Shown: positions 19,861 through 31,150 of the stretch, one piece after another
Position numbering within the stretch: position 1 is the first letter of the stretch
Layout: the number at the start of each line of letters is the position of its first letter
NCBI GenBank assembly: GCA_025084515.1
Contig: JAJAGP010000051.1
Location: forward strand, 186,001-250,000
DNA from: Ancistrus triradiatus
Taxonomy: Eukaryota > Chordata > Actinopteri > Siluriformes > Loricariidae
DNA: 64,000 nucleotides
Reading direction: 5' to 3'
The notes under the pieces: generated by a model
Database searches by the model: none
What the model saw: only the letters and a program-made list of their open reading frames with translations
Told to the model about the DNA's origin: nothing
Made by a program: the position numbers and the translations under genes

Positions 19861-21849
19861 TATTTGGAGCAGGTCGGTTGATACACAATAACACTTTTAA
19901 ATGATTAATTGTATTCTCTTATCTTCTTCATACACTTCATGCACTAGAACACACACTCTTTCTCCAGACTCGGAGGGTGACTCCAGCATGCCTGAGCTGT
20001 GTATTCATCATGGTCTCTCTTTCACGGAGAAAGCAGAGTGCCGTGTTAATGGGCCTCGGTCCCTCGCTTGGTCTCTTGTGCAAAAGTTGTGCATCAGTGC
20101 TTTTCAATTTCATTGCATTGCTACAGCATGATACTTTGATAGCACACTCGCACTGTTCAGAGCATTCCAAGGACATATAAGGAACACAGAGCATGTGTAA
20201 ACTCTAACAATTACTAGTGTATAATGTGAGTGTGTTTAGCATCTATGGACGGCAAGTACCAGAACGATTATGCTTTGCTAGATTTGGAAGAAACCAGCTT
20301 GAGCGAGGGTTTTTTTTTCAGGGCAAGGTTTAAGACCTAATACAAAACCATAAGGACCACATGATACATCCAAAACAAACAGTCATGTGGTCAAAATTTC
20401 TTCGCTTCTCAATTCAATTAGACCTAATACATAAACTACTATCCTGAGCAAAATGGGTCAAACCTAAAATGGAAAATTTCAACCTTTTCATGGTCATAAT
20501 GATAAATCATAGGTCAGAAAATCTGCAAGAATGAATAAAACGCACAGCTGAGAACTGTTCCACCATTTAACCTTCACTGCTTGTTGAACCACTAAGAAGC
20601 AGCTTGAGAACAAATTCACCAGACTCACGCTTTGGCCTGGTCCAGATTTGAACCAAAAGAGAATATTTAGTTTCACATTAAATACACACTAACTGGGAAA
20701 CAGTTTCCAACTCTTCGCAAGTTGTGTTTGCTTTAAACTGCCTCTTTTATTTGATTTCAGTTTAACTACAGTATATGCTGGCTTTTAATTGACTATTAAT
20801 AAACTGATTCTTAGCCCCAGATTCCTTCCATTATTAAAAATGTAAGTGAAACTTGCTTAAAAATACAAGAACATAAGTACAGGATCAATCTCAAGACCTT
20901 GGTGGACTGCCTACCTAACAGAACCGGTGCTGTTTTCAAGGTGAAGAGAGGCATTGCTAAGAACTATTTAAATGATTTGACCATTGATCTTAGACAGATG
21001 GTGATTTTGCGCAGGAATATGACAGAATAAAAGATGAATGAGATGCCAATGACAGACAGAGGACACAAACCATAATTCAGTCTGCGTCTGGGCTTGCGAG
21101 GTCTTAATTAAAGAGATAAGAAGAAATAAAGACAGGTGTCTGTCTATGCGGCATATCGAATGAGAAGTTGTCAACACGCGTGCTTTCTTTTTTTCCTCTC
21201 TCATCTCTGTTGAAGCACAATTATGCTCTTTGTAGGCTGAAGGACATGCAGTCTAAAGGATCAGATGCTGGAGAGGACGAGAAACCTCCAGAGACTGGGA
21301 AGAACAAAAGGCTGTTTGAGAAGCAGTGTGGATTTGAAAACCACTGCTAAGAGATCAGCATGAGTCCCGACCGTGTGATGTCTGTAGATCTGATCTAGTC
21401 AGTGTCAGCCTCTGGTGTACATCTTCCCCTTTATTATATGTCATGTATTGATAGAGGATAATCCAGCAGGGGCCATCAATCCCACAGAGGGTCAAAGAGT
21501 TGATAGATTAGATGTGAATGGGCTGCGAGTTTCGTTAGGTTCATTGCCAAGTAACACCAAGTAACACCAAGTATCATAAATAAAAGAGCTCACGAACATG
21601 ATATGTGAGATGAGTCAGCTGACAACAAGACTTGCAATGGTGGGTGACTGAATTGCCATTACGTATGAGGCAATTGGACCGCAATGGAAAAAACAATAAG
21701 GTCAGACAAGTTACCTAATAGATTTCCTACATCTGGCCAGATTTCCAGACGTATTATTTGAGGTAGCCAAAGTTTAGAAAACCTGAAGTGAAATTCAAAT
21801 GAACAACAACAACAAAAAAAACCCCAAAACAAACATTGATTGCACACAG
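19861..21849. other. Intergenic, no element recognised
   Basis: Open frames of 60-85 codons only (for example 19901-20194 and 20968-21204, both strands), without family features. Nothing repetitive beyond a short direct repeat of AAGTAACACC at about 21550-21570. Confidence 0.3.
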
Positions 21850-22292
21850 GACGCCGTTTCGTAGCTGCTAGCAGCTTATTACCTTTGATATATTTTAATT
21901 CCCGATCGCATCTGTATCATATATAATCGTATATATAGTAGGTTTTTACAACATCTTAATCATTTTATTCTCGTACCGGCGGATTATATTTTTTGCCGCT
22001 AATCGTTATTTAGTAACTTTACAGGTATACCGGCTTGTGTTTGTAGCCATTAGCTAATAACCAGAGTTGCGTCTTTTTTTGCAGTAGTGTGTGTTTTTAT
22101 AACTTTTTACAGTCTTTTCCCACTTTCTTTCTGAGACTTAGTTTTTTGTGACGTTTTGTGTTGACTTAACTTGTACTAACGCTTTAATCGAGCATTGCAT
22201 TATACCATCGGCTGCAGCTAAACCAGATCTTCACTGGGCACCCCACAACACCACCCGAAGCTAAGTACCTTTAATTCATTAATTGTACTAAC

Positions 22293-23281
22293 ATGGCTTC
22301 TGCTGTGCTTGTTCCCTGTGCCGAGTGTGGCATGTTTAGCTATTCTTCCTTCGTCAGTAGTGTAAATTTTACTTGTGATAGGTGTAGGCTTGTAGCCAGT
22401 CTGACGGAGAAGATTGTAGTTTTAGAGGCGCGCATCCAGACATTAGAGAAGCTAGCTCAGCTCCTAGCTTAGCAGATCTGGATGCCACAGGTGAAGTTAG
22501 AGCCCTGGTGGAGTCCTCGCAGCAGGGCAAGTGGATGACGGTTCGGCGACGTAGTCGTAAGGCTAGTCCACGAGAGCACCACTCTTTACCTGTTCACGTG
22601 TCCAACAGGTTTGCCCTCCTCAGTGAAACACCCACTGAGCAGCCTGTTGAAAGAGCTCTGGTCATAGGTGACTATTTTACGACACGTGAAACTTGCTACC
22701 CCTTTAGGGACACCAGCAGCTAGAGTTCTCTGTATCCCCGGAGCCAGAGTGCCTGACGTTGTAACGAGTCTTAGTGAACTCGAGAGCCGCAGATTCTCTA
22801 GGATAGTTATTCATGTAGGGGCTAATGATATACGCCTTCGTCAGTCAGAGGTTACTAAGGCTAATTTTGTAGAGGTGGTTAGCGTGGCGAAGGCGATGTC
22901 CAATGCTGTAGTGTGCTCTGGCCCCATCCCAATGCGGCGAGGTGACCAAGCCTACAGCAGGTTTATGGTCGCTGAACTGCTGGCTGTCCAAGTGGTGCTC
23001 TGAAAACAACGTGGGCTTTATAGACAACTGGACAGCCTTTGAGGGTAAGCCTGGCCTTTTTAGGATGGGACGGTGTCCATCCCACTTGGGAGGGTGCTGC
23101 TCTCATTTCCTGCAACATTGCCCATAGTCTTATGGCCCGATTGGTTAGGGGGCTGACTATCCAGAAGCAGGGGTCAGGCAGCAGACAGACCGGCTTAACC
23201 AACTGTCTGCTGGTAGCCATGCACCGTCACCCAGAACCCCACATTATTGAAACTGTGTCTGTTACCCCGCATCTGCCCTAA
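22293..23281 (+). pseudogene. L2 LINE ORF1 (zinc-finger, coiled coil, esterase-like)
   Basis: The ATG at 22293 opens a 59-codon frame with PCAECGMFSY and FTCDRCRLV, a C2-C2 zinc-binding pair, followed by a heptad-rich VLEARIQTLEKLAQLL. A TAG at 22470-22472 ends it, and the sequence continues in another frame as LADLDATGEVRALVES. Then come VIGDY (GDS of block I; Ser is now Tyr), a frameshift into LRHVKLATPLGTPAARVL, IVIHVGANDI (the GxND block), and after another frameshift RMDGVHPTWEG (the DxxH block). These three blocks identify the SGNH-hydrolase/esterase domain found in ORF1 of many CR1/L2 LINEs. Three or more frame changes and the lost Ser make it inactive. Confidence 0.8.
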
Positions 23282-23370
23282 ACGTAAACGCTCTCAAAAG
23301 TCTGTTTTAATAACCTCATTAGTATAAACACAGATAGCTGCCAAAAGAAAATAACAACATTAGACTAAAG

Positions 23371-26290
23371 CTAGGATTACTTAACATTAGATCACTTACA
23401 AACAAAGCAGTGATTGTAAATGAAATGATCACTGATAAATGCTTACACGCTCTCTGTCTCACTGAGACTTGGATTAGACCTGATGAATATTTAGCCTTAA
23501 ATGAAGCCTCACCTCCTGGATACAGTCATGCTAGTCGCCCTTGTCCTAATGGTCGGGGGGGAGGCATAGCCACAATTTTTGACAAAGAGTTAGGTGTTAC
23601 AGCTAAATCCCATTACAAGGCTAATTCTTTTGAAATACTGATTCTTAATGTGAATGATCCATCGTTATGGAAGTCAAAACCACACTCTTTTCAGCTTATC
23701 ACTATTTACCGCCCGCCTGGTCCCTATTCAGAATTTCTTCAGGAATTTGCTAACTTTCTTTCCTGCTTACTACTGTCAACAGATAAGGCTTTTAATTGTA
23801 GGTGATTTCAATATTCACTTTGACAATGAGCAGGATCCACTTAAAATTTGCTTTCGAGTCCATCTTAGAATCCATGGGTATCACTCAGAATGTGATGGGA
23901 CCAACCCACCGCTGTCATCATACTTTAGATCTAATATTAACATTTGGTATCAATATAGTGATAACCTTGATGTTTTCCCGCAAAGTGATTCGATTTCAGA
24001 TCACTATCTTTTAGTATTTGAGCTATCTCTAATAAATAAAATCCTTCTGCCTCGTTATCACACCAAGCGCACTATCACATCTGCTACTCCAGCTGCGTTT
24101 ATTAAAAACCTACCAGACTTAAAATGTTAATACACCTACGGAGATAAATCATCTTGAGTGTGTAAATGAGCAATTAGAATGTGTGCTTCGCTCAACCCTG
24201 GACACGACTGCCCCTGCTAGGGTCAAACGATTAGGAAAAAAAGGCTAGCACCATGGTAATAATGACCACACCCGTACCTTAAAGCAAAGAACACGGCATT
24301 TAAAGCGCAAGTGGAGACATAGTAAATTGGAGGTGTTTAAGATTGCTTGGAGGGACAGCACGGCAGAGTATAAGCATGCCCTCACTAAAGCTAAAGCTGC
24401 ATACTTTCTCTTCAATCATAGAGAAAAATAAGAATAATCCAAGATTTCTCTTTAATACAGTCTCCAAATAAACAAAAAAAACCACCCCCCCCACAGAAAG
24501 TGACTCTTCCATCTATGTAATTTTAACAGTAATGATTTCATGACTTTCTTTAATGATAAGATAGAAAACCATTAGGCATAAAACTCAATGCTCATCACAT
24601 CACCAAATTGTTCAGCAACCTTCCAGATGCAGCACTAGTGAAGACATCTGTTCAATTAGCCGTAAATCAGATTAGAATCTTTTACCCCAATTACTAATAC
24701 TGAACTATCCGCACTGATCAGCTCGTCTAAGTCATCAACATGTTTTGTTAGATCCAATTCCTACACGTCTACTCAAACAAGTATTACCTAGTGTTATAGA
24801 GCTAGTGTTAGTTATTTTAAAAATTCATTTCCCTTACCTTAGGTTATGTGCCCAAAATCCTTTAAGTCTGCCGTTATCAAACCACTGATTAAAAAAGCCA
24901 ATCTTGACCCTTGTGTATCTAATTTATAGACCAATTTCCAAATCTACCGTTTCTGTCCCAAATCTTAGAAAAGCCGTCTATCAGCAGCTCTGTAGTCACC
25001 TCCAAAGGAATGAAATTTATGAAACATTTCAGTCTGGCTTCAGGCCCCATCATAGTAACTGAAAACAGCATTAATTAGGGTACTAAAATGACTTGTTTAA
25101 TGTCCTCAGATATGGGATGTGTTTTTTTCTTGTTCTGTTAGATTTAAGTGCAGCATTTTGAACACTATAGATCATGATGTTTCACTAAACAGAACTAGAA
25201 AATACTGTAGGTATTAAGGGATCAGCACTTTCTTGGTTTAAAAATCCTACTTAACTGACCTCGGTACCAGTTTGTTCATATAAATAATCTAAGGTCTAAG
25301 CTCTCAAAAGTGAAGTATGGCGTGCCTCAGGGGTCAGTGGCTTGGCCCGCTTTTATTCTCTCTGTAACATGCTGCCACTAAGGCTCAAGTTATTCGTAAA
25401 CATGGCCAATTAGTTTTCACTGCTATGCCAGATGATACACAGCTGTACATAATCGGCCAAACCTAATGACAGCCTTACAATCCACAAAATCGAGGACTGT
25501 GTAAAGGAAATAAAAGATTTGGCAACACAAATGTTATTTAATTTTCTCTTACTTAACTCAGATAAAACTGAGGTGCTATTAGTGGGACCAAGGCTGTGAG
25601 AGACAGGTTAGCTACATCTATCCTAAATCTAGATGGCTGTCCAGTATTGCCCAGTTCCGTCTGTAAAAAAACTTAGGGGTCACATTTGATTCAGATCTCT
25701 CCTTTGATGCGCACATTAGCAGCATCACTCGAATTGCTTTCTTTCAATTACGTAATATCGCTAAACTTAGAAATATCCTCTCTTTTAATGATGCAGAAAA
25801 ACTTGTTCATGCGTTTATAACCTCAAGGTTGGATTACTGTAAACGCCTTACTTTACTGGATGCTCTAGTAAAATCTATAAATAACTTCAGTTAGTTCATA
25901 ATGCAGCTGCCCGAGTGCTAACTCCGAACTAGAAAATTTGATCATATCACTCCTGTTCTATCATCATCACTGCACTGGTTACCAGTCAAATTCCGCATTG
26001 ATTACAAAATACTTCTTTTAACTTATAAAGCTCTACATGGCCTGGCCCCACATTATCTGAGTGAACTCTTAGAGTCTTACAATCCAACTCTCGTCTACTT
26101 CGTTCGCAGGGTGCAGGAACTTCTTTTTAGTTCCTAGAATTAAAAAAAAAGTCACAGCAGGGGGAAAGGCCCTTTCTCATACATGGCCCCCCCAACTATG
26201 GAAATAAACTTCCCACTTTCGTTCGAGATTCAGACACTCTCCAAAGTTTTTTAAGTCTAGGCTAAAGACAATACTTATTTACGCAGGCTT
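23371..26290 (+). pseudogene. L2 LINE ORF2 (endonuclease and reverse transcriptase)
   Basis: The reading starts LGLLNIRSLTNKAV, the usual start of the apurinic-type endonuclease. It continues with ALCLTETWI (catalytic Glu), GGGIATIF, ITIYRPPGP, VGDFNIHFDN, THRCHHTLDLI and a SISDHY block. All endonuclease motifs are visible, but they are spread over frames, with breaks near 23800-23880. The reverse transcriptase follows from about 24850 with many stops: a PVSNL-like block, GVPQGS near 25322, PDDTQLY near 25427 (for FADDTQLY, the catalytic YxDD-equivalent, Ala to Pro before the Asp pair), LLLNSDKTEVL and LGVTFDSDLSFD. The end contains the HGLAPHYLSEL region. Heavily mutated, not functional. Confidence 0.85.
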
Positions 26291-27156
26291 TTTTGACTAG
26301 ATTTAGACCAGGGATGCATGGCTTGGGTCCGCTGGGGCCGGAGTCTGGAGTCATGTCTGGTCTGCCTGCCTTGTCCGCTAGCCGGGAGTGGTCGAGTGGG
26401 CGGTCTGGCTGAACTAGGCTTCGGTCCTCTGATCTTGACTAGTGCATCCTTGCCTTAGAATAAGGGCAGAGCTGGGGGTTCATAGTCAAAGAGTCTTATG
26501 ACAATGATCATAGACGTTGGGTTGCGTCTTCTGCCGCTCGTGGGGGTTGCCGATTGTCTCCATGTGATCCCTCTTGGCTGTGTTTTTTCCTAACCAGTTC
26601 TCCTCTTTCTAGGCTTTCTAGCTATGCTGCTATAGCTAATGCTGCCGGGGTCTCATGCTACACTTGGCATCAGTGATTGAACCATGGCATCAGTGATTGT
26701 TAATTAAGCACTGTGCTCTTAATCAATAACTAATTACATTTTTACTGTTTTTCTCTCCGAGCTGTGTTCTGGCAGTTTCCGGCCCCACACATGATGTTAA
26801 TCTGATGGAGCTCCACTCAAGCTGCTTCCCGTCATCAGCTCCAGCCCCATCATACCCAGGCCACTTAATGTCGATGTGCATACTTCACATTCTATTCGAA
26901 CTTTGACTCCATGACTTTAATTCGCTCTTAGATTATCATCTACGCCGCCCAAGGAGGTTGGGTCCCTTTTTGAGTCTTGGTCCTCCCAAGGTTTCTTCCT
27001 AGAACTAGGGAGTTTTTCCTTGCCACTGTTGCCCTAGGCTTGCTCAATTTGGGATTGGACGTAGTTATTAGGAGATAATCTAAACTTGTAAAGTTGCTTT
27101 GAGACAATGCTCCATTGTAAAAAGCGCTATATAAATAAATCTGACTTGACTTGACT
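26291..27156 (+). repeat. L2 LINE 3' untranslated region
   Basis: Non-coding tail after ORF2. From about 26990 it has the conserved L2 end: CCCAAGGTTTCTTCC, GGGAGTTTTTCCTTGCCAC, TTGCTTTGAGACAATG, AAAAGCGCTATATAAATAAA. Direct repeats GGCATCAGTGATTG at about 26668 and 26687 lie within it. Confidence 0.8.
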
Positions 27157-28254
27157 ATTGTGGAAATACAAATATTTCACTGTAAGATGACGCAAGGAGA
27201 TTTTGGAAATGTTTCTCTGGCCCGAGGATTGATTTCTTAAGCAGAACATGAATTTGAGAGGGGTCTGAATCATACACAACACTGGATTCTTGAGGTGTTC
27301 TTAGAGCTTACATATTCATATTGTGTAAATACCGTCACACAAATGTCCTTGTTGGAAATCCATGGATCGTCCGTGGATTAGCTGGGCTCATATTCGGGTT
27401 TTTCTATGATCCTTCAGAGCAACAAACTCGCGTTTTCCACAAATCAGAATTGATCTGATCAGTGACAATTGTTTCCCAGTAGTTCAGTCACTTTTGAAAC
27501 CACATGCTGTTGTGATTTTGAATTTTCTATTGTGTTTCCGGATTTGCTTGTGTGTTTTCAAAGTAGTTACTACAATTTTGTTTGTTAGGTTTTTCACTTC
27601 AGAGCATTCATACAAAAGATGCCGCAAACATACAGCGTTCTCTGCCAAATGTTAATTAGGTTTGGGAGACACAATGGCTCAGGCAGCCAAGTCATGAAAC
27701 ACAGCATGAAGTCCAAACTCTTTCTACTTTTATACTGAAACTTTATGGGAAGCTCTGGAATGCAGATTGTTGTGGTGGATCTCCTTAAATCTCAGGTCAC
27801 ATGATGAAGGACGTTCAGAAGGTATCCGCAGAGTATGATCATGAAACTTGGATAAGCTCTACCAAAGACACAAATATGTCAAATGACAACTGGTTGGTCA
27901 TCTTGAGTCTTGTGTTGGTCTTGGTTTGCTATATGGTTTGTATTGTTCTTGGATGGCACAGATCATAGCTGGTCCATAGGTGTCACCTGCTTGATCATCT
28001 TGGGCTGAACAGTTTTCCGAAAACTCATCACCAATAACTGTCCAATTGTGTCACGTTGGTTTAGCCAATGGAAATCTGGTTTATCATTAACGATACCCAA
28101 GCCTGCATTGCTTTGACTTTCAGTCTGTGCATTAGGGTGAGAGTTTGTTGTGCTAGACCCTAATGGAAAAGAACGTCCTATCACTTTACTCATGGCAGTG
28201 AAAAACAGTATAGCATTTAAGGGGCAGAAATATGCAAATGGGAGCATAATCGCA
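27157..28254. other. Intergenic, nothing recognised
   Basis: A 94-codon minus frame at 27963-28247 has no family features. An ATGCAAAT octamer lies at 28232-28239. Confidence 0.3.
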
Positions 28255-28560
28255 ATATTGCAGAATAAGATAACTCCAAGAGTGATCGCCTAGGTAGTTA
28301 ATTAACATCCGCTCGCAGATAGATTTATGCTCGCTTTCTTAATTGTGGTCTAACATTTTAATGAGTATCTCAACAATGCATAAATAACCACTGACAGGCA
28401 GCAGAATAATATTCCCGTCTTCTGTTTCACTGGTCTCAGAATTGCCGAGGCTCTTCTTTGCCTAATGTCGACTTTTTTCCCTCACTCTAATCATCGCCTG
28501 CTGTTAGAGAAACTACATCGTTAGGGAAGATGTGGCCCCTCTAATTTCCAACCATCACTC
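28255..28560. promoter_or_regulatory. Candidate conserved non-coding element
   Basis: GTAGTTAATTAACATCCG, TCTTAATTGTGG, TTTTAATGAG, AATCATCGCC and CCTCTAATTTCC in about 300 non-repetitive bases. Inference. Confidence 0.38.
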
Positions 28561-28844
28561 ACGTAAGTCTAAATGGGCTCACTGAATGCCAAATGTTGCA
28601 CAGAAAGTTTGGCAAGCGCAGGCTGTGGAAGGCTTGATACACTTGCACCCACATACAAAAACGTCTGATGAACATTATTGTCAGATCCCACGGGTCGGCA
28701 TATTTTAAGTAATCCTTGAGCATTTTTAGTCTTGCCTGAATGCTGCAACCAGCATGAAACACAGGAATGTACTAGCACAGCCTTCTATATACAATAAATT
28801 CATCTGATAAGGACTGGTGGGATCCAAACACTGGCACCAGTATG

Positions 28845-28888
28845 GCAACACAACCTGGGCAGGATATTAATCCATTGCAGGGCATCAC
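28845..28888 (-). repeat. Fragment of a common fish interspersed repeat
   Basis: The minus strand reads GCCCTGCAATGGATTAATAT then CCTGCCCAGG, related to the widespread fish repeat segment CCCTGCGATGGATTGGCACC. The opposite-strand relative at 29215-29235 lies about 330 bases away. Confidence 0.5.
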
Positions 28889-29169
28889 TCTAACTTCAGG
28901 TGCTTAAATTTGGGGTTGGACGAATGAAGAGGCCTTTTTCTCGGGCAAAACTTTTCAGTAGTTTATTGGCATGATCACGGTTTACCTCTCTAAGCCTCCT
29001 CTTCATGAGAAGGCATGTTCATTAGATATCTGGTTCTGTAAAATATTAATCATGGCTCTAACAGTGGATATGAACATTTTCAGGGATGTAGCTATCCAGA
29101 CGTTGCCTGGTTTAAGGTTGTGTATTTGCTAATTGCCCCCATGTAGATGAATGACTCCATGTGGCAGAC
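28889..29169. other. Intergenic, nothing recognised
   Basis: No element recognised. Confidence 0.25.
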
Positions 29170-29318
29170 GTGTCTTAGGCTAATTGGTGTCTAAAAGTGC
29201 CCCAAGTGTGCCCTACAATGGATTGGCACCCTGTCTAGGTTTGTTCCTGCCTTGTTCCCCATGTTGCCGATCAAGCACTGGCTCTCTGCTCAGGATTAAG
29301 CGGATAAGAAAGTGAATT
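29170..29318 (+). repeat. Common fish interspersed repeat, degenerate
   Basis: TTAGGCTAATTGGTGTC, CCCTACAATGGATTGGCACC, CTGTCTAGGTTTGTTCC, CCTTGTTCCC and AGGATTAAGCGGATAAGAA occur in the order seen in a very abundant teleost SINE-like repeat. The exact family name is not claimed. Confidence 0.6.
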
Positions 29319-29359
29319 ACTGCCATACATCATTTGCATCAGCTATGTATTGATCTAAG

Positions 29360-29760
29360 TCATGAAATAATACTGAGATTGTGGCGTCCCTGGCAGATTC
29401 CTCTGTCTTAGATTCCCTCTAAAAAGATTTAACAAATGGATGTCCTCACCAGCTGTCAGTGCCATCAGTGACAGCCCACGGCATGAAAGGTGAGTGAGCA
29501 TTCAGTGCACGTTAAAATGGCTTTTATGTTATGATTATCTCTTTTAATTGCCCTGGTGCTGGAGACCCCAGGGCCTCAATTTTCTCCTGACTTTTATCTA
29601 ATGTGCCATTAGTGCTAATGATTCCACTGCTCATGGAGCCACGGAGCATGCTGAGATATCGCCTTCCACCCCTGATCCGCAGCCAGGGCAGGAAACACCC
29701 AGCATATGTGCTTAACGGCCTTCCAATCACATTGGAAATCGGAAATGAATAAAGTGTGCT
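29360..29760. promoter_or_regulatory. Candidate conserved non-coding element
   Basis: Unique, balanced sequence with CATCAGTGACAG, CTCTTTTAATTGCCC, TGCCATTAGTGCTAATGATTCC and GGAGCATGCTG. An imperfect hairpin (CCCTGG ... CCAGGG) lies at about 29552-29575. A 109-codon minus frame overlaps without features. Inference. Confidence 0.38.
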
Positions 29761-30054
29761 TTGGGACAGTACAGATGGCGTTGTGACGAAGGACAATGCG
29801 TTTGACCTGTGTATGTGTTCTGTCATATTTGTCTGTAACTGAGTGTTGTCCACATTAGCAAAGTGCTCAGATACTGTGGGTCTGTCTGCTTTAATATAAC
29901 CTCGCTAGCCCTGATGACATCCAACATCCAATACCAGCCTCCAATATTATAGTTGGTCATTCACGTATTGAGGGAAATGACCCAAATGTTACATATCTGT
30001 TGATGCACATTAGCTTGTGGGGAATATTATATTTTATATGATATTTTAGAGATA
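29761..30054. other. Intergenic, nothing recognised
   Basis: No element recognised. Confidence 0.25.
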
Positions 30055-30347
30055 AAGACTTTCACCAGTCACTAATTTGAAAAGGTAAAGATGAGGTAAG
30101 GACTATCAACAGCCACTCGTTTTTACTCATTAAAAAGAAATATTGGATTAACACCAGCAACCAGTTCTGGAAGGCACCGGCCAGGTACCAGTTTGAAAAG
30201 GTAAAGCCAGGACAATGATTAATACAAGTCACCAACTTGGAATGGCTATAATCATGTAAGTTTGGAGAGTAATGACCAAGAAAGAAGTACCACCAGTTTG
30301 GTAAGATAAAGACCAGGGAAGGGGTTGCACCACCACTAGAGATACTT
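30055..30347. repeat. Diverged tandem array, unit about 55-75 bp
   Basis: Four or so copies of a unit containing CACCAGTTTGGAAAGGTAAAGACCAGG-like sequence (split variants: CACTAATTTGAAAAGGTAAAG at 30070, TACCAGTTTGAAAAGGTAAAG at 30187, CACCAGTTTGGTAAGATAAAG at 30292). The array ends directly at the SINE tail at 30348. Confidence 0.65.
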
Positions 30348-30560
30348 CATTTACATTTACATTTACAGCATTTAGCAGACGCCCTTATCCAGAGCGACTT
30401 ACAATTGATACAGTCTCAATATACAGTCAATACAATCCAAGCAATTGAGGGTTAAGGGTCTTGCTCAAGGACCCAACAGCGGCAGCTTGGCAGAGGTGGG
30501 ATTTGAACCCTGAACCTTTTGGTCCAAAGTCCAGTACCTTAACCACTAGGCCACCACAGT
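30348..30560 (-). mobile_element. tRNA-derived SINE, copy D (best preserved)
   Basis: Complete on the minus strand: head (TGGTGGCCTAGTGGTTAAGG with A-box-like TGGCCTAGTGG), B box (GGTTCAAATCCC), body and tail ending in repeated AAATGT. Between tail (GAGCGACTTACA) and body (TACAATCCAAGC) it has about 30 extra bases compared with copy A. This is the copy to use as a family reference. Confidence 0.85.
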
Positions 30561-30879
30561 CCTTCACTGACCACAGTACTTCACTGACCTGCAGCTATTA
30601 AAATCACTTTTCAGAATCAGATTCTTATTTAATAGCTCAATCATGACTCAAACCTTTCACTTTCATTTAAACCAAACTTGCAGACAGTGGACTTGGGACC
30701 ACAGATGGGGCACTACAAGAGCTAACTCGATCCATTTTGCGTCTGATTTAATCTGAAACTACATTTCAGATTACAACTTCTTTGCTCTTCTGTGTCTCAT
30801 GAGCAGGTCAAGGTCACTTCGCTATTAACCTGTACTGGGGATGGAGACTGGTTCCAGTGCTGAGAAGAATTCTAAACTG
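30561..30879. other. Intergenic, nothing recognised
   Basis: Unique sequence. Confidence 0.3.
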
Positions 30880-31150
30880 CATCTTGTATCAGCTGCATAA
30901 CCCACACGGCAGAGAATCGGCGTCAGGTTAGCAAATGGTTGAACATAAATTTTAATTTCCATAATTTTCCACTTAGCCCAGATCAGCAATGGACGTTTGT
31001 TGCACCCATTTGTATGTAAATAGCTGCCATAATCTTAATGCAGTTGCTTCAGAGACATCGTTAAGCTCCATAATCTCATTTCCAAATCCACAGTTTTATA
31101 AAATAGAGTCTGTGTTTATGAATTTGAGATCAGAGTGGAACTACCTTATA
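30880..31150. promoter_or_regulatory. Candidate conserved non-coding element
   Basis: Dense cores: TAAATTTTAATTTCCATAATTTTCC, ACCCATTTGTATGTAAATAG, CCATAATCTTAATGCAG and TCCATAATCTCATTTCC, with two CCATAATCT sites about 40 bases apart. Not coding. Inference from motif density. Confidence 0.42.

Larger units (their letters stand above)
21850..27156 (+). mobile_element. L2-clade LINE, nearly full length, inactive
   Basis: About 5.3 kb with all parts of a teleost L2 element: 5' untranslated region (left edge approximate), ORF1, ORF2 and a 3' untranslated region. It ends in TAAATAAATCTGACTTGACT, where the last bases form a short TGACT tandem typical of L2 3' termini. Both frames carry many frameshifts and stops. 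A separate 3' end of the same family lies at 36600-36750. Target-site duplications could not be identified by eye. Confidence 0.85.
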
